The notes: generated by a model not told the origin, from the sequence alone. A stretch of DNA of 64,000 nt from Corticium candelabrum (GCF_963422355.1 NC_085094.1:4002891-4066890); one strand, 5' to 3'; shown: positions 13,014-25,083, numbered from the stretch's first letter. Numbers and translations are program-made.

Positions 13014-13808
13014 ATGTGACGTTCGCACACACTCTCGCGACGACTCTAGAGGCTGTGCTGACTAGTATAGTGTAATACCAAACAACTAACGCAACAACAA
13101 CGAGTGAGCAACCGCTAGACTAGCAGACAACAGACTGACTAATCAACTCAAACAATACAGCTACTAATGTCTGTTCACGAATTAGATGGACTCGTGCCAG
13201 AGGGTTGGACCTTAGCTAACAGATTATTAAGAAAGCCGGATGTTATGTTTGTATAAGAAGCTATCTTAGACTGATTGCATTCTTAGCGGGTGTTGTCACA
13301 AGGACGCAAACCACTAGATATTATGGTGATTGAAGTAAACCCTAACGAAGAGTCAGATGCTGGTGAGTCTGATTCCACAGAGAGCTATGACGAAGATCAA
13401 TGCAAGCCACAGGAAATCAATAAATGCTTGCTTGTACTGTACACGAGTTTCTAATTGTTTGCGTCATTAGAATTTGTTACACCCCTTCTTAGTTTGATAA
13501 AGAGTCATCTCACTGGGGGCTGTCTCTAGATTGATCTGATTAAGCTTGTCTCCACCCGCTAACTCATTACAATTCCGGAAGTTGCTTACGCTGGTCTTCT
13601 GTTCATAGCAAGAAATGTATAAATATTATAATTGAATTAAGCTCTTCAAAAGCTGTCCATCGATATCAATTAGACCTCGGAAACCCATACTAAAATCCTG
13701 CTACGCGCTGAATTCCTCAGTCCATCTAATGCGTGAACGGACTTTAGTAGCTAACTACAGGTAGCAAAAGGCGTGGGCGTTACATCTCACCACGCGCCAC
13801 AACCAAAA
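13014..13808. other. Left-arm-only segment, about 0.8 kb, with possible coding remnants
   Basis: At the matching place in the right arm (about 32,750) the flanks join directly. The segment is bounded by acca on both sides. On the plus strand it contains an ATG frame at 13,167 starting MSVHELDGLVPEGW and, about 120 bp on, an acidic frame with EVNPNEESDAGESDSTESYD. These could be two exons of a small unknown gene or cargo of an insertion. Nothing else in the window matches it. Confidence 0.4.
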
Positions 13809-15201
13809 TGGTTTGAGATATATCGTCGTCGTCGTCGTCGTCATCATCATCATCCGTATTCTCTTGTGGCGCGTGACCGTGCATCTAGCGATATATCGAT
13901 GATACGATGATGAAAGTCCGCCAAAAATTGACAAAAAGAGATAAAGACTAAAATTTAGGTCACTCTACAGCACAACATCTGTTTGAAAACGAGTGCACTT
14001 TTTATTAATTAACAATACAAGAACGTCAAATTGAACGTCCTACAGCAGTTATATGTCCATTATTATTACTATTGTACATATAATATTCTTTTCATAATTG
14101 CTACTTTGTATCATTTCAATCTAAGCTTGCACTCGAGACCACGATTTTGTGAGTAGAACTGTATGAGCTGTACAATGTCTGGAAACACTGATCCTCTTTT
14201 TTTCTTTTTCTTTTTTGTACATGAATTGTATACGACAAAGGACGCGATTGCTAGCACAAATTAAAGAAAAACAAATATACATAAATGGAATCAAATTCAA
14301 AATGATATACTTAATTAAGTAAGGCTAGATTGACAATTTCCAGGGCACATCTGAGTTATTCATTACACAATAAGCTAACATTTTGGAATCTATTCATTCC
14401 ATAAGTTCAATCAATATGTAAGCTACGTGTAAGCTCTAAGTAATCATTAGCTAGTTGAGATGATTTAGCATGCATCCTCATAGCTAAGGAACCAGGCAGC
14501 TTAACCAATGACTTGCATATTAACTCATTAATTATCAAACACTCATGAGTGTATTTAAGACCACACGGCTCAGTGAGAAATATCATACTGAAAAGCTCAT
14601 GTATTCATGCCTCATACTATAGAATTCTTTGCAGTACTGTACTCTAACAACAAACATAAATTAGAGTACAATGTGTGGCTAAGAAAGCACCAACACAGTG
14701 ATCTACTGAGTTCAATGACAGCAGATTTAATATTAATTGTTACCATTACCTGATGTATAATGTAATGAAAATGTCGTTGTTCATAAACCATGGTAAGAAC
14801 CAATGTACCAGGATTACTTTCACGAACCAAAAAAAGTCTACCATAAACCACCAATTTTCATAAAAAAAGTCAACACAAGCAATTTGCTACACACCCATCC
14901 AAGTTTCCTCTCATCTCTAGAATCCTCACGGCTTCCTCCTTATCAAGTACACCAAAAAACAATGGCTGGGACACGTGTGGCCCTTAAAATTAAACAAACC
15001 ACCTCAAATGTTTAGATAAATGACAAATCATAAACAACAATACCTTCAACACTTCTATGCTGAGGACGGGAAGACTTGCCTTGAGAAGGTAAAAGAAGAT
15101 GCTGCAGAAAAACCAAGCTTATTCCAGGAACATGACCTAGCAACGTGCACATGCACTTGCATAACTGCAGTAAGCACCCATATACCCAAACCCGCACTTG
15201 T

Positions 15202-15203
<2 letters not shown>
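13809..15203. other. Intergenic DNA of the left arm between A and the B' exon fragment
   Basis: Mirrored at 31,355-32,750. It contains short GTC/ATC triplet runs near 13,825-13,855, AT-rich DNA and no convincing gene. Open frames near 14,612-15,015 are preserved in both arms simply because the DNA is nearly identical. Confidence 0.5.
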
Positions 15204-15267
<64 letters not shown>

Positions 15268-15283
15268 TGTGTGCGTGCACACA

Positions 15284-15357
<74 letters not shown>
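15204..15357. repeat. GT tract joined to an AC tract (self-complementary hairpin)
   Basis: About 60 bp of (GT)n, then gtgcgtgcacacac, then about 70 bp of (AC)n. Because AC is the reverse complement of GT, the whole block is one long perfect-type palindrome that could extrude as a cruciform and also has Z-DNA potential. The right arm has a much shorter version at about 31,300-31,352. Confidence 0.95.
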
Positions 15358-15369
15358 TCAATGCACTTC

Positions 15370-15458
15370 ATTAGTCAACATGCACTTAGCAATACATAAT
15401 GATTAGCTTGTGCAATTACTTTGTGTGCCTGTTCTGCTGATGGTCGTCTGGTAGGTTT
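15370..15458 (-). pseudogene. Orphan 3' fragment of the last exon of B'
   Basis: On the minus strand the sequence matches the last about 85 bp of B' (31,193-31,276), encoding a region around RRPSAEQAHK up to the stop codon, followed by the same 3' flank. Upstream of 15,458 homology ends abruptly. The intact gene B lies further right with its own, different last exon, so this is a leftover carried by the inverted duplication rather than part of gene B. Confidence 0.85.
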
Positions 15459-16328
15459 CTTAAAGAAGCCATGGAGGGAACTCAAAGTTTTCGAGTACAG
15501 TCAAGATAAAAAATCTTGTATCTGACCCCAACTTGAAAATCGTGGGAGTTCTCCTTTAAAATTTAATTAATTAAAACAAAACATGGAACCTAATTTAAGA
15601 TACCTTAACTTAATTAACTTTATTGACAACAAGCAGATTGTTTTCTGAAGTAGAATGACAGTACTTCTAAGTTTGCCAAAAGGACTGAATTGACTTGCTA
15701 TTGCCTCACATGCTTCTACACTCTATGTGACTGACCTCTCACATGTAAAAGCACTGACACCAAGATGCCTTCTACTGCAATGTCTCAAGTTTAATTAATG
15801 GAACAGATTTCTGAGTTTCCACAGTAGTCAGTGGGTCTGTGATGACCTGTAAGTGACACTAATTTTTGGCTCTAGGTGCAACCAGGCAGTGGCTGTTCTT
15901 TGGGAATGACGACCAAGTTTCCGTTTAGTGTTATAGACAAGTTGATGAGGGATCGGAGGTCTGTACTTTACAGTTCCGACATATCGATTACAGTCTGAGC
16001 AGGTGTTTTTGATACAGGGCTGTTGACCAATTTGTTGTGCTTAGTGATATGCTTATTGAATCGTCTGTTCATCGCAAAGATTTTGTGAATCCTCTTACTG
16101 ACCAGTTGAAACGCTATAGACAATGGTGTAACAACAATGCTCTCTTTGTATGTGTGGACTTGAGTGGTCAAGGGAACAGCTTAACTGATCCAGCTGGAAA
16201 CGAACTGTATCGCGGTGATCGAGAGGTAAGGTAAATTTGTATGTTCTTAACAACGATGCAGGCATTGCATTACTAGTAAGCATTTGAAATTATGGGAAAG
16301 AATAGATATGTGAAAACGATGACTGACT

Positions 16329-16360
<32 letters not shown>

Positions 16361-17400
16361 GGTCGAATACTACTAAAACTCTAATGAATGATGTTCTGAT
16401 TGTCTCTTTCATTGTCGTCCAATTCTTCATTTCTCTTTGCAATTTTTCTAAGCCTTTTTCATTATTACATTGGAATTGGACTTCTGGAGGCATATTGATA
16501 GTCTCTTTGTCCATTGTCCTCTAAACTGTGCTTCACTTGATCCACTTTCTACATCCCTGGCCAGCTGATTCTATATAATTGTCTCAGTAGATGGACATTT
16601 AGCTTAGCAGTTTTTACCTATAGTGTTCTTGTAAAATTTTGCTTTTTGTGTTCAATAGCGAAATAAGACAGACAGACAGACAGACAGGCAGACAGATTGA
16701 CCGACAGACAGATCGACCGACCGACAGATTGACAGACAGACAGACAGACAAAGTTGGTTATCTGAAGTGGTATTTTTTATGTACAAATTAGTAAACTCTA
16801 AATTTATCTAAGCTACCATTTGGTTTCAGCATCTCAGCTTTGAAATGTGACAGACATGCAAACATTCACGAAAAACACAGATACAGACAGACAGATGGAC
16901 AAACAGAGAGACAGAGAGACAATTAAATAGCAAGAGATACTATACTAACAAACAAAATCATATATGTGATAGTGCTAAAAGCTAACTTCGATGTGATGAT
17001 ATGTCAATATGAAACTGCTGGAAAAATACAATTTAGTATAATAGTCTTTCGGATGCTGTGCACCTTGTATTGTGCTCCACGACAGAGATGTTCTGATCAT
17101 TGGCTATAGCGACCATATACTTCAGTTCCTAGCATTGCAGGGATCTCCTCAACTAGATGCTGTCGAAGCATGCACAGTACACAGTTGAAAATACTTGCTC
17201 TGAATGCCAACACACTCTACAATCTATTGTCTATTGATCACTACTGCCAATAACTGGAAATTTATCATGTAGTAAGCAATGTACTAGAGTCACTTCAAAT
17301 CCAAGCAAACTACATAATTACTCCTAGCAGTTTTGCCACAAGAGACGTACACCTGTTTGATGAAATAGTTATTGATTTGCATGTGATTATTGACTTTATA
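15459..17400. other. Unique left-side spacer between the duplication edge and gene B
   Basis: Not present in the right half. It contains an isolated vWA-type exon (annotated separately), three GACA microsatellite runs (about 16,321-16,360, 16,669-16,750 and 16,880-16,920) and otherwise AT-rich DNA without a complete gene. Confidence 0.5.
16018..16225 (+). pseudogene. Isolated exon resembling the vWA half of TROVE/Ro60-type proteins
   Basis: An exon-like stretch is bounded by gatacag and gtaag splice sites. It reads AVDQFVVLSDM, then a spacer, YRQWCNNN, and ALFVCVDLSGQGNS. The order LSDM, a YR..N helix, VDLSGxG is the pattern of the second half of the von Willebrand A domain in Ro60/TROVE-family proteins. 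No TROVE repeats or other vWA strands were found nearby, apart from a possible short piece near 15,925-15,967 (VIDKLMRDRR). It is therefore probably a fragment of a gene rather than a working one. Confidence 0.4.
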
Positions 17401-20400
17401 TCATTCCTTGCCTACCAAGTCTATATATGCCTGTTCTGCTGATGGTCGATCTGTAGGTACTCTGCTCAAGCATCTTGTAGCAAGATCTTGCCAGAGTTGT
17501 CCACGAGTACCATCAAACTTCTGTTCGAGTACCCACTGTGCAACAGCTCTCGGTAATCTGTATAAAGTGCAATCTCTGACTCTCTTTCGATTCCAGATCT
17601 CCCACATCATAACACCAATGCTGTACATGTCGGAAGACAGCGAATAGGGAAGACAGTCATACACTTCTGGTGCCATGTAGATATCTGTGCCAACAATTTG
17701 AAAACCAGTGATGTCTGCTTGCCGTTTGGCTGTTGCAAAGTCTGCAATTCGAACATCCTCGTTTGCTGTCAACTAAACATAAAATGTTAGTACACCAACA
17801 ATACTGACAGATAGGTTTGTTGTTACCATGACATTCTCAGGTTTGAGATCTCGATGAATCATGCTACGTGCGTGAAGGTATTTGACTCCAGCCAGAATTT
17901 GCTTCATTGTTTTGCCAGCTCTTTCATGATCACATCTTTTGTCGTCTGCTTGTTGTTGGGATCTTGATATAGAGTCAGCAAGACTTCCTCCACCACACCA
18001 TTCAAACAGTAGTCCAAGCTTCAGACAAGGTGAAGGAGACAGCATGATTGAGCCATACAACTCTACTAAATTTGTGTCTTGAAGTTGACTGTAAATAAAG
18101 AAACATCTACTCAATTATTTCTTTATACTTCTGCTAATGTAAAGTACCTGCAGTGGCAAAATTCCTTCATAAAATCATCTGCATTTGCACTAGTAATAGG
18201 CTTTCGCATCATCTTTAGAGCAGCTTCTTTTTCATCTGGCAAAATTTTTACCTTGGTAACAACACTAAATGCACCCGTCTTGTCACCAACAGACTTTTCT
18301 TGTTCTACTTGGTGGTGTGTATAGATGTGAATATCTAGATCGAGCTCAAATTTTGCTAGTTTCCCCATCAGTTCTCGACATTGTGATAGTATCATTTTAT
18401 ATTCATTGTTATCGCCCTTTAGAGTTCCACTCGCTTCCACAGCTTCCACCGCTTCCACCTGATGTTTTAAATCATCTAATCGATTGGGAAGGTTCTTTTG
18501 AATTACTTGGACTTGTGGACTCGTTCCATTCAACAATGCATTGACAAGTTCTTTGAGGAGTTTACAATCTTTGGCCACTACATTTCTGTGAAGCTTTTCA
18601 AAAAGATTGCTAAATTGTTGCTGTTGTAATGCAGCAGCATCTAAACAAAAGTATTCCTGATTTTTTAAACTGGGCAACACATTGGCTCTGCAAACGTCAT
18701 CATCACATTCTAGACGAAGCTTGGACAGCAGCTGCATAGCATCTGCAGTATCAGAACCACCAATGTCACTCTTCAGCATATTAAAATTGACTACAGCAGG
18801 TTCTACTTTGTCAGCAAGTTCACATTGTGCCCACCTACAGATTTCTTTGTAACCTTCATAGTCACATATGATCTTGAGATAAATAGATTTCACCCGTTCT
18901 GCCAAAAGATGAAATGATGCAGAGCCAATTTCTTGCTGATTTTTCTGGGTAACATCAGTGATAGAATTCCAAGCCTTCTCCTGTTGTAAGTTTGAAACAT
19001 GTTTGCGGAGTGGGGGAATAAGACCTTCAACTTTGTCTCTTATTTCCCCTTTAATCGCCTCATTACTAGTGACTCTTGCTAACTCTTCTAAGCATTCTTT
19101 GTCACTTTTGACCTTCTTGGATCTGCTAATTTGATCCATTTTGGAACACCGCAAGTGGTTCTCAACTATTCGCTCCAACTCTGCCAACAAATTGTATACT
19201 CTCCTACAGAAAGACAGATGAACACAGATGTCCAGTTACTGCTTGCTCAGTTGCAATCACTGTTTAATTATACTGCACAAGTACATACTGTGATGTCTTT
19301 CTCAGTATGTTGACCATTCCTTTAGACAACATAGATAACATCTTGTCGCATGCTTCTTTCATGTCTTCAGTGGTCTCTCCTAGTTCTTGAACTCTGGCTG
19401 CTATTCTAGCATTCAATGTCACCAGCTGCTGATCACGATCAAATCCTCTCCATCGATTAGACAGACGCTTTTTCACAATGTCGAGATATTTTTTAATAGC
19501 TCCTTTTCTAATCTCTTCCTCTTCCTGAAGCTTGTCCCATTTATTTGCCACGAATAGAGCTGATCCAGGCACAGGACGAACCTTCATGCTTTTAATTATT
19601 GCCATGAGTAAACCACCGGCCTACAGTTTTCGAATGATTTCAGTAGCAATGACATTGCGACTTAACTGTACTTGACCCAACCTGTGCAGCTTCTTCAGCA
19701 GATTCACTTGCATCTAGTACATAAATGTATCCACACGCTTGACTTTGTTGACACTCTTCAGTAATCAGTCGAGCAGCATTGTCGGTACCTTCTGACTCTG
19801 TTACTCCAGGACTGTCAATCAATGTAAAATCCTACGACAGAAAAATGAAAAAAATGCTTTAAATGTTTAGAATGCTGCCATGGAATTGCAGGAATCGTGA
19901 TGCAGAGTAGACTATTCAGCTGCTGTTGGCATTTAACATGTATTTATGTGACAAGAACCACTTCTAATACATAACATAGCTTAGATTGTCAGACTCATTA
20001 AACTTAACAAACCAGGTGGTACATGGTTGTTTCGATGCCACAACCTGATGATCTGCATTTTTTGTGATCTCAAGCACAAATGTAACATTCATGAATATCA
20101 TTCACCAAAGTCGCCAAGGTCATTAATGTCACTACAAGTAGCCACTTGGTAAGTTCTCATTTGAAACGCTCGCTCAACATACTGCATATCTTATGGCAAA
20201 AATAGTGAAAGTGACAACATACAACAGTTTTACAATCATTTTGTAACATCAATGAATATATGATGTCACTTTTTACCTTTAAGAATTCAAAAGGCCAGAA
20301 GATCTCCGCTTTAGAACATGCTGTAGCTTGGTCAGGTACCCCACGATAAGAAACACAGCGACATAGCTCTTCAGTCTGGTCACGGTTCGTGAGATCATAT

Positions 20401-22556
20401 TCTTTTGTAGTCGGTCCTTCTTTTGAAAAATGCACTTTGGCAATTTTGCGATCTCCATATTTGACTTCGCAAAGTGTAGAAGTTGCTGCATTGTAGGATG
20501 TTGGCAGAACTTGTTGCCCCAGGAGAGCATTGACAAATGTGCTCTTTCCAGAGGATGTGCTTCCTACTCAAGAACATGAAATCACCAGAAGATAAAGTGC
20601 AAATGTGTTGAGTAAATTACAAAACAAATTTCAGTACTTTGAGATTCATTGCATATAGAGACTCAACAGGTAATGAATGACTACAAGAAATTAAATTCTT
20701 GTAAACATGCAGAGTAGAAATGAGATGAGTTCTTACCGTAGTTTTTTCTACCATGGCCATAGAACTTAGTTAATTAACTGGAAAAGATGAGAGCTCTGTG
20801 TATAGGAAAAATGAGATTATAGTGAAATGTGCCCCACCCACTTTCTCAGTCTCACTATTTCATATTCAGTAACATGTTAGTACGACAAGAGATAAGGTAG
20901 ACTGCAGTGGATCACCACTCATATGACTAGCGATGGCAACTAGAGACAGCTAGCCACAACTTTGCTCCACGAACACAGAGGTATAGAAACAGCAGATTGA
21001 TTGAACCACGTACTCTCCATCTCCAAGCTTTAGTTTAATTCTATTACCTGTAGGTCAAAATATAGTGCAACATGTCATGTGACACATGACAAATTGCAAG
21101 ACTGCCGTACATCTAGTTAAAGCAAGTTATAATTAACAATGCATTGGTTAGTAGTGACTTGGTATATAGGCCAATATACGTAGCGTTCGACTCTGTTTTG
21201 TTCGGGAGGGGTGTTGGCAAGGTTGTGCTTTTAGCAAATTGATCTATATAATGCACCATACATAAATACGATGCAATTTTTTGCAATTGTACATTAATTA
21301 ATCCATACCTGCGACCAACAACATAGGTTGTCGTTCTAAATTTGATTTGACTTTATCAAAATCAGTCTTCTTCATCCAGAAACTAGTCTGACATATCCCC
21401 AATTTCTTCAAAAATGGTAAAGACAGCATTTCGTCGTATAGGAATTCTGATACTTCATTAATGAGATTGCCAAGAGTGACTTTCTCTTCTTTAAAGTCAT
21501 CAATGATGTCCTTTGCACTTGCCATAGGCTGTCAAAAAAAACGTTCATGAAATAATTGTTATGACATTGGGAACTATTGGCGGAATATCAAAAATCAGTA
21601 AATTATACATCACACACTACTTGTGTTACATACAGCTCATGCACTTTTTTGGAACAATTTATTGTTATCTAACTAGCATATAAGATTTCACCTGTTCTGA
21701 AGGTCAACAGCACTCTTACAAACTTTTAATGACTAAGTTATAAGGCTGGCTAGCTTCTACGATCAGACAAAAAAACTGATGTTTGCCAATAAACAAATTA
21801 TAGCATATAGGTCTTGTGCAGCTAAAGTTAGAAAGATAAAAGATCAAACTCACTTTACATTTGTTGTCAATACCAAACCATGCAATATTACCTTGTGACA
21901 TACAGGTTTCAGGCTATTACTATAGCAATAAACTACTCAGTTGTTACCAAATTGTTATACTGAGTTCTCAGTGCATCACCAGATTTTGACAAATTAATTA
22001 ACATTGTGCGATTTGTGTACGTATACAGCCACATACTGAACCCTAAGCATTGCCAATGCTTCCACAAAACTGCTCATCCAAAAAGTCTAGCTCCCAATTC
22101 TAATTAATTGCTTAATTAATTAAACAGTAAACTGACCAAACACGCAGACTAATATTCTGAGGTGTGAAATTTTCAATCAGTTTTGTCCTGCACTGAGAAT
22201 TAAACATCCACAGATTACTGATAGACAGTAATTAAATTGACAACATGTTTTATTATTATTGCTATTGTTACTATTATAAAATAAAAATGTGTCAACTTCT
22301 TATCAACATCACAATGATTCACAGGAGCTTCTTCTCCAGACTATATGTATGCACAGTACACTTGACTTACAGGTGATTTCCCACTTGTGCCCTGACGACG
22401 CTTGTGAATCAGCTGAAAGATTCTATCTTGGTATTGAAAACGTGTAGGAAATTGATCGGTTTCTCCAAGGCTCTCTAGGCAGTCAATCAACTCCATCAAT
22501 GTCATTTTGGCCACTGCAGCTGGAGATATTCTATGCTCAGTGGTTTTATCGCCCAT
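17401..22556 (-). CDS. Gene B: dynamin-like GTPase fused to a C-terminal protein kinase (DSTYK-like architecture)
   Basis: Eight exons: 22556-22371, 21528-21309, 20563-20277, 19831-19682, 19620-19289, 19203-18148, 18088-17827 and 17772-17401. They total 2,865 nt and 954 residues, with the same intron phases as gene A. The N-terminus has a short helical segment (MTLMELIDCLESLG). GTPase motifs are GSTSSGKST near residue 136, IDSPGV near 237 and NKWDKL near 308. The helical middle runs to about 690. The kinase has GAFSVVTKV, AALKMM, HRDLKPEN, DFA in place of DFG, then MAPEVYD and DMYSIGVMMWEIW (TKL-like). The catalytic Asp is present; the DFG Gly is Ala. No frameshift was found. It is the more diverged paralogue of A and the inverted partner of B'. 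It probably acts at membranes, inferred from the GTPase family. Confidence 0.87.
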
Positions 22557-22783
22557 TGTTCAAAGTGAATATCTAGAGCCAGCAACTAGCCCCTCACAAA
22601 CATCCGCATACAGTACGTTGCAGACTGATTGCCCACAATGAGCAGTCATATAATAGCCACAGAGATCTAACATAATAAATGCAATTAAGATATCTAGACA
22701 AGATACAGCTAGATAGCATCTGATCACAGAAAGGATTTACTCTAATTTGCATCCAGCTTACCCTGTCTAAAAAGCAGCAAACC
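22557..22783. promoter_or_regulatory. 5' flank of gene B
   Basis: This short region upstream of the gene B start shares no visible similarity with the DNA upstream of B', so the two paralogues have different promoters. No core promoter element is clear. Confidence 0.3.
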
Positions 22784-23445
22784 TTATTGATATAGATAGG
22801 CATCTTTACATCATTGAATCACTATGAATAGATCACTTAGCTGACCAAGATTGTTAGGTTTGTAGACAACGTCTACTTAGGTGTCGAACAATTTGTGCTC
22901 TGTAGTTACGTTTTTGGGAGTTGATCTCACATAAAGTTCACCAGTCATGCCTCTATGTCCTTGTTTCTTCAATGACACTAACATTCAGCACAGATGGTCA
23001 TTATGCCATGTGTTTGCAAGATAGAAGGAATCCTACGTGTTCAAACTTGGGGGTAATCTTATTAGTCGGTAACACCTGACCTGCCAGCACTGCCTTTGTC
23101 ACGTTATCAGTCAACCTAATTGATATAGATAGGCATCTTTACAATTGAATCACCATGAATAGATCACACTTAGCTGAGCAAGATTATTAGGTTTGTAGAC
23201 ATCGTCTACTTAGGTGTCGAACAATTTGTGCTCTGTAGTTAGGTTTTTGGGAGTTGATCTCACATAAAGTTCACCAGTCATGCCTCTAGGTCCTTGTTTC
23301 TTCAATGACACTAACATTCAGCACAGATGGTCATTATGCCATGTGTTTGCGAGATAGAAAGGAATCCTACGTGTTCAAACTTGTAGTGTAATCTTATTAG
23401 TCGAAACACCTGACCTGCCAGCGCTGCCTTTGTCACGTTATCAGT
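22784..23445. repeat. Two-copy direct tandem repeat, 333-bp period
   Basis: Unit 1 (about 22,784-23,111) begins ttgatatagataggcatc and ends cacgttatcagt. Unit 2 (about 23,118-23,445) repeats it with scattered substitutions and small indels. It lies between gene B and the MACPF gene, upstream of both, in the unique centre of the inverted structure. Confidence 0.93.
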
Positions 23446-23577
23446 AGATACGTGGAATGATAGTTACAGGTAGCCTCCCACTCAGAAACAACATAGGGTG
23501 AGTGCATCCTTACCAAACTGAGCTATGTCATGCTGCCAGCTCTACATGCATTGATTCCGTTCTGCTAGATTCTATAG

Positions 23578-25083
23578 ATGGCGGAGCATCATGAGCGGTA
23601 TTGTCTTGGAAAAGGGTTTGACTTGTCTCGAGATCAGATTTTTTCCACAAACACCACCGATCTAGATACTAGAGAAATTCTCCTGGATCCAATGCCTCAA
23701 CTGACGCTGAGTATCGAACCTAACTCTAGATATTCAACAAAGACAGCAGAAATGACTAGACAAGAAACACAGAAACAGGAACTGGATACAAGAGGTAAGC
23801 TTAGTGCCAGTACTTTCAAAATACCTTTCGAACTACATTTTGGAATACATCAGAAAACAACAAGCACTGGTTCTGAAGCAGTATCGCATGAGACTGAACA
23901 AGTTCATACTCGTACTCTTTGTTTTCGTGACTATCTTATTAAATACATCCCAAGTGTTCTAGCAAACGCAGACGTCACCACAGCTAGTGATGCGAGTAGG
24001 ATAACCCTTGCTCCACGCGTGGAATGTTTGCGTAAAGCAAATTATTTGAGTGAGAAACTAAACAAAATTGCTAAAGACAAAAAGGTGATGGAAGGTGGAA
24101 GTCTGATTGAAAAAATAGAAGTTTGTCGACAACTGTTGATGTCTCCTAGAGTAGACAAAGCTACTCATTTTGTGTCTTCTGTTGATCTTGGAGCCAAGAT
24201 CGTTGAGTACTCTACTGAGCAGGCTGGAGAAACGACAAATGAGACAGATGTAAATGCAGAAGTTACAGCGACAGCAGTAGACTTGTCGTTTGCTAGGCAA
24301 AGCAATCTCGATTTGCACGCAAATACGGGTCAGTGGTAGAGTTGAAACAAGACATACCTCAGTACAAATGAAAAGTGGTGACACAGAGATCAGTCGTGAT
24401 CAAGAGAAGGTCATTCTGGTTAAATTCTCTCCCATCAGTAAGCTTGTCGGTAAGATGTGGCAAGATGGTCTAGAGATGGCATGCCGATTTCAATTTGAAC
24501 CGGAAGGTATTGTCCAACATTTTTGTGTGCTATATATTTGACATGGCATAATCAGAAACTAGTATGTAACTTCTTTTTGTTAGATGAACGTGTTCCATGC
24601 TTTTTGAAGACCAGTGAATATTGGCTAACAGTAACAAGACAACATCACATTGTTGCTACAGAATATCCCGAACAGGAAAGTTGTTTCTACATTAATCAAT
24701 TGCAACCAGGCTGCAACCCAACATTCAGCATTGAATACAAAACAGTCTCTGACAACAAATGGCATTACCTCTCTCTACCTGACGAAGATGCAGAAGCACA
24801 TCTGACTCAAGCTAAAGACAAGACTGTTGAATTTACCCTAATTAATGCAGACAATAAACAAAATGCTGTTGAAATGTCAGCGTGGCTTTGGGGTGGACAA
24901 CCGTTTCTGCTTGGGCAAAAAAAGGGTTTCATTTTCAAGACTGACATCTATCTGTCTGTCCAACACAACAAACCTATATTAAATTTAAAAGGAAAGAAGA
25001 AGTATAAGGTAACGTGTTGTTCTCAGAAAACATCAACTCAACACCACACATCATTTTGTGTCCACCCTTTAACTGAAATGTAG
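23578..25083 (+). pseudogene. MACPF-domain (perforin-like) gene with one frameshift
   Basis: The first reading frame (ATG at 23,578) has LGKGFDL near the N-terminus, as MACPF proteins often do. Near residue 198 comes THFVSSVDLGAKI, matching the MACPF signature (GTH..x..LGG). The frame ends at 24,339, but coding continues in another frame from about 24,330. Exon 1 then ends at 24,506 (GT donor), with a 77-bp intron and a last exon at 24,584-25,083. The break is explained by one extra base in the ggg run near 24,328. With that base discounted the total length is a multiple of three, so sequence error, polymorphism or recent loss are all possible. The C-terminal about 165 residues match no domain I recognise. 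MACPF proteins insert into membranes as oligomers in immunity or defence; the role here is unknown. It lies divergent to gene B. Confidence 0.65.

Larger units (their letters stand above)
1..15458. repeat. Left arm of the large inverted duplication (open at window start)
   Basis: Read on the reverse strand, this segment matches 31,193-44,308 almost base for base across exons, introns and intergenic DNA. The first bases of the window (tatcaaaggccctctatgg and onward) reappear inverted at the right end near 44,308. The inner boundary is sharp: homology stops at 15,458, inside a copied piece of the last exon of B'. Left-only material includes about 1.7 kb near 2,071-3,805, about 0.8 kb at 13,014-13,808 and about 0.1 kb near 12,760-12,860. 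The arm may extend further left than the window shows. Confidence 0.93.

Noticed and set aside
15055-15399. Several open frames coding for long Cys-Val or His-Thr repeats
   Set aside because: They are translations of (GT)n/(AC)n microsatellite DNA in every frame, not genes. The same holds at 25,166-25,410, 31,277-31,545 and 52,814-53,420.
23578-25083. MACPF gene read as two separate genes because of the stop at 24,339
   Set aside because: Coding continues immediately in the next frame, the splice phase fits and the total length is consistent with one gene carrying a one-base lesion.
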